Shown here: in pieces, positions 53,967 to 61,472 of the stretch
How positions within the stretch are numbered: position 1 is the first letter of the stretch
How the letters are laid out: every line of letters starts with the position of its first letter
Assembly (NCBI GenBank): GCA_000421085.1
Contig: ATWE01000001.1
Span: 62,001-126,000 of the forward strand
DNA length: 64,000 nucleotides
Direction of reading: 5' to 3'
Origin: Ensifer sp. USDA 6670
Lineage (GTDB): Bacteria > Pseudomonadota > Alphaproteobacteria > Rhizobiales > Rhizobiaceae
Made by a program: the position numbers and the translations under genes
The notes under the pieces: generated by a model
What the model was told of the DNA's origin: nothing
The model's database searches: none
The model's input: the letters and a program-made list of their open reading frames with translations, nothing else

Positions 53967-54637
53967 CGATGGTGGAGCACGCCTCCAGGCTGGTGATTTT
54001 CGATTGTGACGGCGTATTGGTGGACAGCGAACCGATTTCGCTCGGGGTCCTCGTCGACGCGCTCGCGGCTGCCGGCGTTTCGATGACGGCCGAAGAAGCG
54101 AGCGAGCGCTTCCTCGGCCGCAGCTTGAAGACGATGTCGTCGATCCTGCACGAAGAACACGGACTTGCGACCGACGAGGTTTTTCTCGAAGGCATGCGAA
54201 CCCGGCTCTATGCGCGTTTCCGCGAGGAACTGAGGCCGGTTGCTGGCATACGCGAGGCGGTGGAAGGGCTGGGCACAGCCCATTGCGTGGCTTCGTCGAG
54301 CCAGCCGGAGCGCATCCGCCTCTCGCTGACCGTGACGGGGCTCATCGATCTGTTCGAGCCGAACATCTTCAGCGCCAGCATGGTGGCGCGCGGCAAGCCG
54401 GCCCCTGACCTTTTCCTGCATGCAAGCGCTGAGATGGGCTATCACCCGTCCGATTGCATCGTCATCGAGGACAGCCCGGCCGGCATCGAGGCGGCAAAGG
54501 CCGCCGGCATGCGCGTCTTCGCCTTCGCAGGGGGCAGCCACGCACGAAACGACCGCCACCGCCGGACGCTCGCCAGCCTCGAACCCGACGTGCTGTTTGA
54601 CGACATGGGCGAATTGATACAGTTTGTCCGGCAATAG
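53963..54637 (+). CDS. HAD-superfamily hydrolase (sugar phosphatase/phosphoglucomutase-like)
   Basis: A 224-residue HAD hydrolase of the PGMB/YniC-like group. The nucleophile motif FDCDGVLVDSEP has D14 and D16; motif II is VASSSQPERI, motif III GKPAPDLFL and motif IV VIEDSPAGIEAAK. It probably dephosphorylates a sugar or polyol phosphate, perhaps to relieve a toxic build-up during polyol use. It is coupled to mtlK by a four-base overlap. The exact substrate is unknown. Confidence 0.86.
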   Translation: MTMVEHASRLVIFDCDGVLVDSEPISLGVLVDALAAAGVSMTAEEASERFLGRSLKTMSSILHEEHGLATDEVFLEGMRTRLYARFREELRPVAGIREAVEGLGTAHCVASSSQPERIRLSLTVTGLIDLFEPNIFSASMVARGKPAPDLFLHASAEMGYHPSDCIVIEDSPAGIEAAKAAGMRVFAFAGGSHARNDRHRRTLASLEPDVLFDDMGELIQFVRQ

Positions 54638-54720
54638 GGAAAGCAGGACGGGGCGGTTTTGCGGCCGCGTCGTCCCGCTCAGCGAAAATCCATCATTTTT
54701 CGGGACGGGGGCATCCATTG

Positions 54721-56304
54721 ATGCGCGAATATGTCGTGGCGGTCGATATTGGAACCGGCAGCGCCCGCGCCGGCGTCTTCGACCGGCAAGGTAGGCTCCT
54801 GGCGCGGGCCGATCGGACGATTGCAATGAACCGTCCGGAGGAAAACCACGCGGAGCACGATTCCGAAGACATCTGGGCTGCGGTCTGCGGGGCCGTCGGA
54901 TCGGCGCGCGAAAAGGCGGCTGTGCCGGCGGAGAGCATCGCGGCGATCGGCTTCGACGCCACCTGTTCGCTCGTCGTGCGCGATCGCGACGGCGCGCCGC
55001 TGTCGGTCAATCGTCAGGGGGAGGCACGCTGGGACACCATCGTCTGGCTAGACCACCGGGCGTTGGCGGAAGCCGATTTCTGTACGGCGACCAAGCATCC
55101 CGTTCTCGATCATTCGGGGCGGGTGATGTCGCCCGAGATGGAAATGCCGAAGCTGATGTGGCTGAAGCGCAACCTTCCGCAGCAATGGGAACGGGCGGGG
55201 TATTTCTTCGACCTCGCGGACTACATGTCCTGGCGGGCGACCGGAAGTCCGGCCCGCTCGCGCTGTACGCTGACGGCAAAATGGAACTATCTCGCCCACG
55301 AGAAACGCGGCTGGCAGCAGGATTACCTGGAGCAGATCGGTCTTGGGGACCTCCTCGAACGTGGTGGATTGCCCGAAGAGACGCTGCCGGTGGAGCGCGC
55401 CGTCGGGCGCCTCAGCGCGAGCGCAGCGGAGGAGCTCGGGCTCGACACCGGATGCCAGGTCGCGCCGGGGCTGATCGATGCCTATGCGGGGGCGCTCGGC
55501 GTGCTCGGCGGCTTCGCCGACGCTCCGGCGCAGCTGGAGCGCCAGCTGGCACTGATCGGCGGAACCTCGAGCTGCATCGTCGCTTTTTCCAAGGACATGA
55601 AGCCGGGTTTCGGCATGTGGGGGCCCTATTTCGAGGCGGTCTTGCCCGGACTCTGGCTCATCGAAGGCGGTCAGTCGGCGACCGGAGCGCTGCTCGATCA
55701 TATTGTGCGGCTGCACGGAGGCGGACTGCCACCGACGACCGAAACCCATGCGAAGATCATCGAGCGGGTGCAGGAAATGCGCGCCCTTCATAGCGCCGAC
55801 TTTGCCCAGCGCCTCCACGTGCTTCCGGATTTCCACGGCAACCGGTCGCCGCTTGCCGATCCGCATGCACTCGGCGTCATCAGCGGGCTGCCGCTCGACT
55901 CCTCTTTCGATGCGCTGTGCCGGCTCTATTGGCGGACCTGCGTCGCGATAGCGCTCGGGATTCGTCACATCCTGGAGATGATGAAGGAGGTGGGCTACGA
56001 ACTCGACACGCTGCACGTGACCGGCGGGCATGTTCGCAACCCCCTGCTGATGGAGCTCTATTGCGACGTCACCGGCTGCCGGGTCGTCGCACCCCAGGCG
56101 CCTGACGCCGTTCTCCTCGGCACGGCAATGACGGCGGCCGTCGCCGGCGAGCTCTATCCGGACCTCGCCAGCGCCGGACCGGCGATGTCTTCGGTTGGAA
56201 CGGAGCGGCTCCCCGACCCGGCACTACGCCGCCTGTACGACCGGGATTATCGGCGCTTCCTCGCGCTTTATCGGCATCGCGAGGAGCTGGAGTCGATAGA
56301 GTAA
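54721..56304 (+). CDS. FGGY-family carbohydrate kinase (pentulose kinase type)
   Basis: A 527-residue kinase of the FGGY family, subgroup related to ribulokinase-type five-carbon sugar kinases. The phosphate-1 loop is VAVDIGTGSARAGVFD, the second nucleotide site is LIGGTSSCIVAF, and the adenosine motif is HVTGGHVRNPLLMELY. It follows the HAD gene by 83 bp in the same direction and completes the polyol operon; a ketopentose from pentitol oxidation is the likely substrate (inference). The start is ATG 54721, with TTG 54718 just before. Confidence 0.88.
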   Translation: MREYVVAVDIGTGSARAGVFDRQGRLLARADRTIAMNRPEENHAEHDSEDIWAAVCGAVGSAREKAAVPAESIAAIGFDATCSLVVRDRDGAPLSVNRQGEARWDTIVWLDHRALAEADFCTATKHPVLDHSGRVMSPEMEMPKLMWLKRNLPQQWERAGYFFDLADYMSWRATGSPARSRCTLTAKWNYLAHEKRGWQQDYLEQIGLGDLLERGGLPEETLPVERAVGRLSASAAEELGLDTGCQVAPGLIDAYAGALGVLGGFADAPAQLERQLALIGGTSSCIVAFSKDMKPGFGMWGPYFEAVLPGLWLIEGGQSATGALLDHIVRLHGGGLPPTTETHAKIIERVQEMRALHSADFAQRLHVLPDFHGNRSPLADPHALGVISGLPLDSSFDALCRLYWRTCVAIALGIRHILEMMKEVGYELDTLHVTGGHVRNPLLMELYCDVTGCRVVAPQAPDAVLLGTAMTAAVAGELYPDLASAGPAMSSVGTERLPDPALRRLYDRDYRRFLALYRHREELESIE

Positions 56305-56359
56305 CCCGAGATGCGGGGGAATACAGATTTCCATCTGCAGATCGTTGCCGAATATCCGC

Positions 56360-56384
56360 GGAACCTTTTTTCGCCTCGTGCATT
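56360..56384 (+). promoter_or_regulatory. RpoE2-type promoter of a candidate sRNA
   Basis: GGAAC at 56360 and TT at 56383 with 18 bases between fit the S. meliloti RpoE2 pattern GGAAC-N18/19-TT, although the base pair before TT is CA rather than CG. Confidence 0.5.
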
Positions 56385-56390
56385 ATTGGC

Positions 56391-56520
56391 CATAACCGGA
56401 CGGTGACGCACATCGCCCCCAATGTGACGTCGGAGGCATACCGCCGGTTGCCAACTCACATCCCCCCTCAGTGAGTTGCCAAAGCTCAGCCAGTGCCCTT
56501 CCCTCGGCACTGGCTGTTTT
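56391..56520 (+). ncRNA. candidate small RNA with C-rich loops
   Basis: The transcript would start just after the RpoE2-type promoter and end at an intrinsic terminator, giving about 130 nt. One hairpin (CAACTCAC...GTGAGTTG, 56452-56478) has the loop ATCCCCCCTCA. The terminator hairpin (GCCAGTGCC...GGCACTGGC, 56489-56514) has the loop CTTCCCTC and ends in TGTTTT. C-rich loops of this kind can pair with Shine-Dalgarno sequences and occur in several alphaproteobacterial sRNA families. No ORF fits the region. It lies between the kinase and phyR genes. Confidence 0.55.
56489..56520 (+). terminator. rho-independent terminator
   Basis: A perfect 9-bp stem, GCCAGTGCC and GGCACTGGC with an 8-base loop, is followed by TGTTTT. 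It ends the candidate sRNA and could also stop polyol-operon transcripts. Confidence 0.8.
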
Positions 56521-56575
56521 GCATCCGGGGTATGGTCGCCGTGTCTGGTTGTTGACGGGGCTTTACAAGCGAACC

Positions 56576-56692
56576 TCATTCCTGTGCGCTTCACGGGAAT
56601 CCAGCCAGCCCAGGCCCTCGGGCCGAAAGGAGCCTCTTCGCGCCGCAGACGCGGCGCTCTGGATCCCTGTGACAGGCACAGGATGAGGGCGT
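56576..56692. repeat. palindromic rhizobial repeat
   Basis: A long palindromic element running from CTCATTCCTGTGCGCTTCAC to GTGACAGGCACAGGATGAGG, with the inner hairpin GCGCCGCAGACGCGGCGC. It matches a repeat type common between genes in rhizobia and lies just past the end of phyR. Confidence 0.7.
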
Positions 56693-56701
56693 GATGTCGA
56701 C

Positions 56702-57496
56702 TCAGGCCGCAGCCTTCGTCGTCTCGTTGAAGAACAGCGCCTGGCTGATCAGGGCCTTCACCATTTCCGGATTGAAGGGCTTGGTGACGAGGAAAGTGGG
56801 CTCGGGACGTTCACCCGTCAGGAGCCGCTCCGGAAACGCGGTGATGAAAATCACCGGAACGGCAGCCGTCTTCAAAATTTCGTTGACGGCATCGATTCCC
56901 GAGCTGCCGTCGGCGAGCTGGATGTCTGCGAGCACCATATTCGGCTTCGTCGTCTCGTAAAGGGCGATCGCTTCGTCTTTGGTGCGTGCGATCCCGGTCA
57001 CGCTGTGGCCGAGGCTTTCGACCATTTGCTCGATGTCGATCGCGATCAGCGGCTCGTCCTCGATGATCATGATCTCGGTTGCAACCTGGCGGGAGATTTC
57101 CTGGGATGCGCGGTCGAGAAGTGCGGCCAGCTTGGCGGCGTCGACATCGAGTACTTCGGCGGCTTCCTGCGGGGTGAACGCTTCGACCGATACGAGCAGA
57201 AACGCCTGGCGTGCGAGCGGCGAGACGGCTGCGAGGTTGACGGATGCGCGCTGTTCCCAGGCAAAGGGCGATACCGGCTCCGGCACCAGGACGGAAGACG
57301 AGCCGAACATGGATGTGAAGAGACGGAACAACGCTACCCTGTCGCTGCTTGCTTCCGGAAAGATCGACGTATCCGCGATAAGCGCCTCGAGCACGGCCGC
57401 GACATAGGCATCTCCAGAGGTCTGCGACCCGGTCAGGGCACGGGAATAGCGGCGCAGATAAGGAAGAAATGGAGCAATACGGGTGGACAATGTCAT
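56702..57496 (-). CDS. phyR: general stress response anti-anti-sigma factor PhyR (RsiB1)
   Basis: A 264-residue response regulator. The N-terminal half (1-135) mimics an ECF sigma factor (FLPYLRRYSRALTGSQTSGD ... AAEVLDVDAAKLAALLDRA). The C-terminal half is a receiver with E146-D147, phospho-acceptor D191 (VLADIQLADG) and the TKPFNPE segment. When phosphorylated, PhyR binds the NepR-type anti-sigma factor and frees RpoE2. It is divergent from rsiA1-rpoE2 and has its own RpoE2-type promoter. S. meliloti names the protein RsiB1. Confidence 0.94.
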   Translation of the reverse strand: MTLSTRIAPFLPYLRRYSRALTGSQTSGDAYVAAVLEALIADTSIFPEASSDRVALFRLFTSMFGSSSVLVPEPVSPFAWEQRASVNLAAVSPLARQAFLLVSVEAFTPQEAAEVLDVDAAKLAALLDRASQEISRQVATEIMIIEDEPLIAIDIEQMVESLGHSVTGIARTKDEAIALYETTKPNMVLADIQLADGSSGIDAVNEILKTAAVPVIFITAFPERLLTGERPEPTFLVTKPFNPEMVKALISQALFFNETTKAAA

Positions 57497-57536
57497 GCAG
57501 GGACTCCCTCAATCCATGGCGAAATATCGTTGCGGA

Positions 57537-57561
57537 AACGTTTCGCCGAAAAAATGGTTCC
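57537..57561 (-). promoter_or_regulatory. RpoE2 (EcfG) promoter of phyR
   Basis: On the minus strand GGAAC is followed after 16 bases by CGTT (57561 to 57537), the canonical EcfG promoter. It lies about 40 bp upstream of the phyR start codon. Confidence 0.85.
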
Positions 57562-57566
57562 GCCTC

Positions 57567-57592
57567 GGAACATTTCATTTTTCCGCGGCGTT
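57567..57592 (+). promoter_or_regulatory. RpoE2 (EcfG) promoter of rsiA1-rpoE2
   Basis: GGAAC (57567-57571) and CGTT (57589-57592), 17 bases apart, form a canonical EcfG promoter directed at rsiA1 and rpoE2, so the sigma factor controls its own operon. Confidence 0.88.
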
Positions 57593-57629
57593 ATGGTGCA
57601 GGCGAACTTTCAAGGGCGAAATAGCAACA

Positions 57630-57824
57630 ATGAGATATACGACAGGGGCAGGGCGGATGATCGGTAAAAGTCCGTCCTCCGACGATCCGAATGCGCAGAT
57701 TGCGGTGAAGCTGAAGGCCCTCTATCAATCGGTGCAGGAGGAAGCGATACCGGCACGCTTTCTCGATCTACTGGAAAAGCTGGAGGCTGCGGAACAGCAA
57801 TCGGCTCTGCAGGGCAAGGAGTAA
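57630..57824 (+). CDS. rsiA1: NepR-type anti-sigma factor RsiA1
   Basis: A 64-residue NepR protein that holds RpoE2 inactive until phosphorylated PhyR displaces it. The family core is IAVKLKALYQSVQEEAIPARF then LDLLEKLE, a pair of helices in the second half. The ATG at 57630 is used; ATG 57657 has a closer G-rich ribosome site and would give 55 residues. It lies about 38 bp downstream of an EcfG promoter and 7 bp before rpoE2. Confidence 0.9.
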   Translation: MRYTTGAGRMIGKSPSSDDPNAQIAVKLKALYQSVQEEAIPARFLDLLEKLEAAEQQSALQGKE

Positions 57825-57831
57825 GCGCCGG

Positions 57832-58386
57832 ATGTCATCCGAAAATCAAGAGTTCAAGCGTGAGATGCTCGCCGCGCTGCCGAGCCTGCGCGCCTTCGCG
57901 ATGTCACTCATCGGGCGACACGACCGGGCTGACGATCTCGTGCAGGACACGATCATGAAGGCCTGGGCCAAGCAGGATCATTTCGAGATCGGTACCAACA
58001 TGAAGGCCTGGCTTTTCACGATCCTGCGCAACGAGCTTTACAGTCAGATGCGCAAGCGTGGGCGCGAGGTGCAGGACAGCGACGGCCACTTGACGGAAAC
58101 GCTCGCGCATCACCCGGAACAATACGGCTCGCTCGATCTGCAGGATTTCCGCCGGGCGCTGGAACAGTTGCCGCCCGATCAACGCGAAGCGATCATCCTT
58201 GTGGGCGCCTCGGGCTTCTCCTATGAGGAGGCCGCCACGATTTGCGGCTGTGCGCTCGGAACGATCAAGAGCCGCGTCAACAGGGCGCGTCAACGGCTGC
58301 AGGAAATTCTACAGGTCAGGGGAGAAAACGACTACGGGCCTGACGAGACATCCGCACCCATCACCTCGCGTGCCTTCGTTTCGTGA
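57832..58386 (+). CDS. rpoE2: ECF sigma factor RpoE2 (EcfG type)
   Basis: A 184-residue ECF sigma factor, the general stress sigma of rhizobia, directing RNA polymerase to GGAAC...TT promoters in heat, salt, starvation and stationary phase. Region 2 includes SLIGRHDRADDLVQDTIMKAW and region 4 LPPDQREAIILVGASGFSYEE then TICGCALGTIKSRVNRARQRL. No extra C-terminal domain is present. It is co-transcribed with rsiA1, and a mosaic repeat with two hairpins follows immediately. Confidence 0.94.
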   Translation: MSSENQEFKREMLAALPSLRAFAMSLIGRHDRADDLVQDTIMKAWAKQDHFEIGTNMKAWLFTILRNELYSQMRKRGREVQDSDGHLTETLAHHPEQYGSLDLQDFRRALEQLPPDQREAIILVGASGFSYEEAATICGCALGTIKSRVNRARQRLQEILQVRGENDYGPDETSAPITSRAFVS

Positions 58387-58393
58387 TTTGATC

Positions 58394-58494
58394 CTGCAGC
58401 GCGGTCGCATCGGACGCGCAAGGGCGCAGTAGCACCTCGATTTGCTGCATTTTTTGTCCTTGAATCGGTGACGGTTCAAGGACAAATGCAGTAT
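58394..58494 (+). repeat. rhizobial mosaic intergenic element (full form)
   Basis: Two hairpins, as in the copy at 37067: CTGCAGCGCGGTCGC...GACGCGCAAGGGCGCAG, then TGCATTTTTTGTCCTTGAA...TTCAAGGACAAATGCAG. It starts 8 bp after the rpoE2 stop and may end or process the rsiA1-rpoE2 transcript. Confidence 0.75.
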
Positions 58495-58678
58495 AGAGCG
58501 GTGCCGGATTGAAGTTCGTGCGGCAGCGGTCGCTCGGAAGCGGGCATTCCGAGGGCTGCGTGGTCGCCATATTGCTCCAGTTTGTTGTATGTTTTCATCC
58601 TTACACCGGCTCCGGTCGAAGGAAACATTCAACGGAGCCGAATTTCAGGTGCCTGCGCGAGGTTGGAGTTCAGGCCGG

Positions 58679-60184
58679 ATGCGTGAAAAGACAGAGGCGA
58701 TGCTTCCAGCGGTAGCGCAGGTGCTCGACGCGCCGGAGCGGCTCGGCGTCCTCCAGGCGGCCGTGCCGGACATGTCGGTCCCCGACGAGGATTTCGACGG
58801 GCTGGCGCGGCTTGCCGCGAGCCTTTTCGACGCGCCTATCGCTCTCGTCAGCCTGATCGACCGCGAATGGCAATGGTTCAAGGCATGCATCGGAACGACG
58901 GAAATGCGGTCGCATGTTCGCGAGTCCTTCTGCGTCGATACGATTGCGGCAGGCGATGGCGGCCCCTTCCTCGTGCTCGACGCCTCCCGCCACCAGGCGT
59001 TCCGCTACCGTCGACCGGTGCCCAGCCTGCCATCCGTGCGCTTTTATGCCGGCGCGCCGATCGTTCTGGACGGTCAGGCGATAGGAACCGTCGCGGTTCT
59101 CGATGTCGAGCCCCGGTCCGAGGTCTCGGCCAAACGGCAAAGCGAGCTGCAGCGCATCGCAGGTGTCGCCGCCTCGCTGTTCAAGCTGAAGGACGAGGCG
59201 CGCCGGCGTGCGCTCAAGGAGGCCGCGCTTTCCCGCGAGGAGCAGCGGCTCGCCATGGCGCTCGACGCGGCCAATGTCGGCAGCTGGCTCTGGGACATTC
59301 GTGCGGGTACGGTCTCCGGCAATGGCGCCATGATGCGCATGTTCGGGCTTCCGCCGGAGCGAACCGTCAGCGCCAAGGCGATTTTTTCCGCCATTCATCC
59401 CGAGGATCGCATCCCGACGTTCTCGAAGCTCCGTCAGGCGATGGCTGCCAACGAGGAATATGACGGCATGTTTCGCATCGGCACGAATGGGCGATGGCTG
59501 CTCGGCCGCGGCCGCGTGCACGACCGCGACAGCAAGGGCGCGCCGCTGAGCTTTCTCGGCATGACGATCGACGTCTCGGACCAGCAGGCATCGGTGAACC
59601 GTACGCGGCTTTTGCTGAAGGAGCTGAACCATCGGGTCAAGAACACGCTTGCAATGCTCCAGTCGCTCGCCCGCCAGACGCTCCGGCAGACGAGTGACCC
59701 GGCCGAGTTCATGACAGCCTTTGCCGGCCGGCTTCAGGCGATTTCCGAGGCGCACGGGCTCCTTTCCGACTACGAATGGGGCACGATCCACCTGTCGGAA
59801 CTGATTTCGAAACAGTTGCTGCCCTATGTCAGCGATTATTCCCAACAGGTCGAGCTGCACAAGGACGAGATTCTGCTGGGTCCCGACCAGGCCGTCGGGC
59901 TTGGACTGGTGCTGCACGAACTGGCGACCAACGCGGTGAAATACGGCGCGCTCTCGGTCCCGACGGGGAAAATCGTGCTGACGGCGCGCCGCGTGGTCGA
60001 GGACGGCGAGTCCGTGTTGCATCTGACCTGGACCGAAGTGGGCGGACCGCCCATTCGCGAGCCGCGTCGCCGCGGTTTCGGCTCGATCCTGATCGAGCGC
60101 AGCCTGGACAAGATCATCGGGAGCTCGGTGAAGGTCGAATATCTGCCTGCGGGGGTCACCGCGTTGATCCGGCTGCCGCTTTGA
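58679..60184 (+). CDS. rsiC: HWE-family histidine kinase RsiC (GAF-PAS-HWE)
   Basis: A 501-residue cytoplasmic sensor kinase. A GAF domain (about 25-170) is followed by a PAS domain (about 190-305, ALDAANVGSWLWDIRAGTVSG) and an HWE/HisKA_2 kinase with phospho-acceptor H318 (LLKELNHRVKNTLAML), N-box HELATNAVKYGAL (413-425), and the tryptophan-glutamate LTWTEVGG. No membrane helices are seen. The S. meliloti protein in this position, RsiC, has positive and negative effects on the stress response, presumably through PhyR phosphorylation. The ATG at 58679 follows GGAG and AGG; the ORF is open upstream to 58589. Confidence 0.9.
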   Translation: MREKTEAMLPAVAQVLDAPERLGVLQAAVPDMSVPDEDFDGLARLAASLFDAPIALVSLIDREWQWFKACIGTTEMRSHVRESFCVDTIAAGDGGPFLVLDASRHQAFRYRRPVPSLPSVRFYAGAPIVLDGQAIGTVAVLDVEPRSEVSAKRQSELQRIAGVAASLFKLKDEARRRALKEAALSREEQRLAMALDAANVGSWLWDIRAGTVSGNGAMMRMFGLPPERTVSAKAIFSAIHPEDRIPTFSKLRQAMAANEEYDGMFRIGTNGRWLLGRGRVHDRDSKGAPLSFLGMTIDVSDQQASVNRTRLLLKELNHRVKNTLAMLQSLARQTLRQTSDPAEFMTAFAGRLQAISEAHGLLSDYEWGTIHLSELISKQLLPYVSDYSQQVELHKDEILLGPDQAVGLGLVLHELATNAVKYGALSVPTGKIVLTARRVVEDGESVLHLTWTEVGGPPIREPRRRGFGSILIERSLDKIIGSSVKVEYLPAGVTALIRLPL

Positions 60185-60204
60185 GTGCAGTCTGGTTGGA
60201 TAGT

Positions 60205-60358
60205 CCCTCATCCAGCTGGCGCCACCTTCTCCCCGCAAGCCGTGCGAAGGGGACTCGCGACACGGTTCCACCTCAGTCACCCAAGGAGGAATGGTGGGCC
60301 CGAGGCTTGTCCCTTCTCCCCGCGTGCGGGGAGAAGGGCGCGGCAGCGGGATGAGGGG
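60205..60358. repeat. palindromic rhizobial repeat (RIME1-like)
   Basis: The outer arms CCCTCATCC and GGATGAGGGG enclose two CCTTCTCCCC/GGGGAGAAGG hairpins and a short unique spacer. It lies between the convergent rsiC and the membrane-protein gene, in the same setting as the copy at 39403. Confidence 0.7.
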
Positions 60359-60415
60359 CCGCGCCTCGGTGCACGTCCAAGGCCCCGCCGGCGCCTTTCC
60401 GTGCGGAATTCCAAA

Positions 60416-60847
60416 CTATCGATCGTCGCTGCGTTTGCGGCCACGGCTCAATCCGAGCAGCGCGGCAACGGCAATCCCGGTCGCGGCGCCGAGAAGCGGC
60501 TGCTTGCGCAGGATGCTTGTCACTGCAACGAGCGCGAGATTCGTCCGCATCGCCGAACGGCGCCGGCGTTCGTCGGCAAGCCGGCGGTCGCGGGCGTTCA
60601 GCCCGGCCATGACGCCGATGACGACCAGGGCGGTCACCACCAGGGCGGCGGTGACCGTCAGCGCCGCGGCGACCGGCGAATATCGCTCCGAGAGAAGCAG
60701 GGCGATTGCGATCAGGGCGAAGACGTAGGCGCTGCCGAGAAGCACGGCGATGATGGCCCAGAGGACTGCATTGCGCTTATAGCGCGACGCCGCAGCGGCG
60801 GCGTCGAAGGCAAGTAGGGCCGACAGGACAGTTCCGAGTGTCCCCAT
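60416..60847 (-). CDS. small membrane protein, unknown function (holin-like)
   Basis: A 143-residue protein with two strong hydrophobic segments around residues 25-55 and 60-85, an arginine-rich cytoplasmic stretch (LNARDRRLADERRRR), and a weaker hydrophobic segment before a basic tail. Similar rhizobial proteins are annotated as phage-holin-like membrane proteins, without evidence of lysis. The ATG at 60847 follows GGGGAG; ATG 60865 is an alternative. It lies 47 bp downstream of a DUF883-like gene on the same strand, as an apparent two-gene unit. Confidence 0.75.
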   Translation of the reverse strand: MGTLGTVLSALLAFDAAAAASRYKRNAVLWAIIAVLLGSAYVFALIAIALLLSERYSPVAAALTVTAALVVTALVVIGVMAGLNARDRRLADERRRRSAMRTNLALVAVTSILRKQPLLGAATGIAVAALLGLSRGRKRSDDR

Positions 60848-60894
60848 AAAGTAGCTCCCCTTCATACTCGGTCAACGCGATGCCTGACAGGGCC

Positions 60895-61257
60895 TCATCG
60901 GCGCAGCAAAGCGGCTGCGATGAGGCCGATAACGGCTGCGGTGCCGAGCGTCGCAAGAGGATGCTCGCGTATCGTCCGACGGACCTCCCTTTCCGTATCC
61001 GCGTAGCGGCCGCGCAAGTCGGAAAGCATCTGCTCGCCGCTCTCCATCAGGGCGTGCAGGTCGGTTTCGGCCTGCTCACGGGCGCCGCGCGCCTTGGCCT
61101 TTGCGTCACGCGAAGCCGCAGCCCCGCGGTCGGCAATCAGCGTCATGAGCTGCGCGATGTCTTCGCGTATTTCGTTCAGCTGGTCCTCTACCGACGGATC
61201 GATCGCGCTGCCGTTGCGCTTGCGGCTGCCCGAGCCCGAGAACATGCCTGTTGCCAT
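60895..61257 (-). CDS. DUF883/ElaB-YqjD-like membrane-anchored protein
   Basis: A 120-residue protein with a long charged helix (about 25-95, heptad-like, SVEDQLNEIREDIAQLMTLIA ... EREVRRTIREHPLATLG) and a single C-terminal membrane helix ending in RR. This layout is that of the DUF883 (ElaB/YqjD) family, stationary-phase proteins that tether ribosomes to the membrane in E. coli. The ATG at 61257 follows GAGGGAGAAG. It pairs with the small membrane-protein gene downstream. A stress-related role is inferred from family and closeness to the RpoE2 locus; no EcfG promoter was found upstream. Confidence 0.8.
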   Translation of the reverse strand: MATGMFSGSGSRKRNGSAIDPSVEDQLNEIREDIAQLMTLIADRGAAASRDAKAKARGAREQAETDLHALMESGEQMLSDLRGRYADTEREVRRTIREHPLATLGTAAVIGLIAAALLRR

Positions 61258-61472
61258 TGTCTTCTCCCTCGCTGCTGTGCCGGCGCGAAACGGCCGGCAT
61301 ATGATCGGTTCATGCGAATCGGCCGGCGAAGGCACACTCCCCGGCTATTTTGCGCGCCGATAAGGCGCACGGCACTCCAAGCGGGCGCGGTGCACACGCC
61401 GGCATTGTAGATCAACGCATGAGGGAGGAATTTGTTTCGGTAAATCCTGACGTTGCCGCAGTGAGCCCGGCT

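Noticed and set aside
61430..61465. EcfG-like promoter (GGAAT ... CGTT) near the DUF883 gene
   Set aside because: The -35 has a mismatch, the spacer is 19 instead of 16-17 bases, and it points away from the DUF883 gene towards the end of hmuV.
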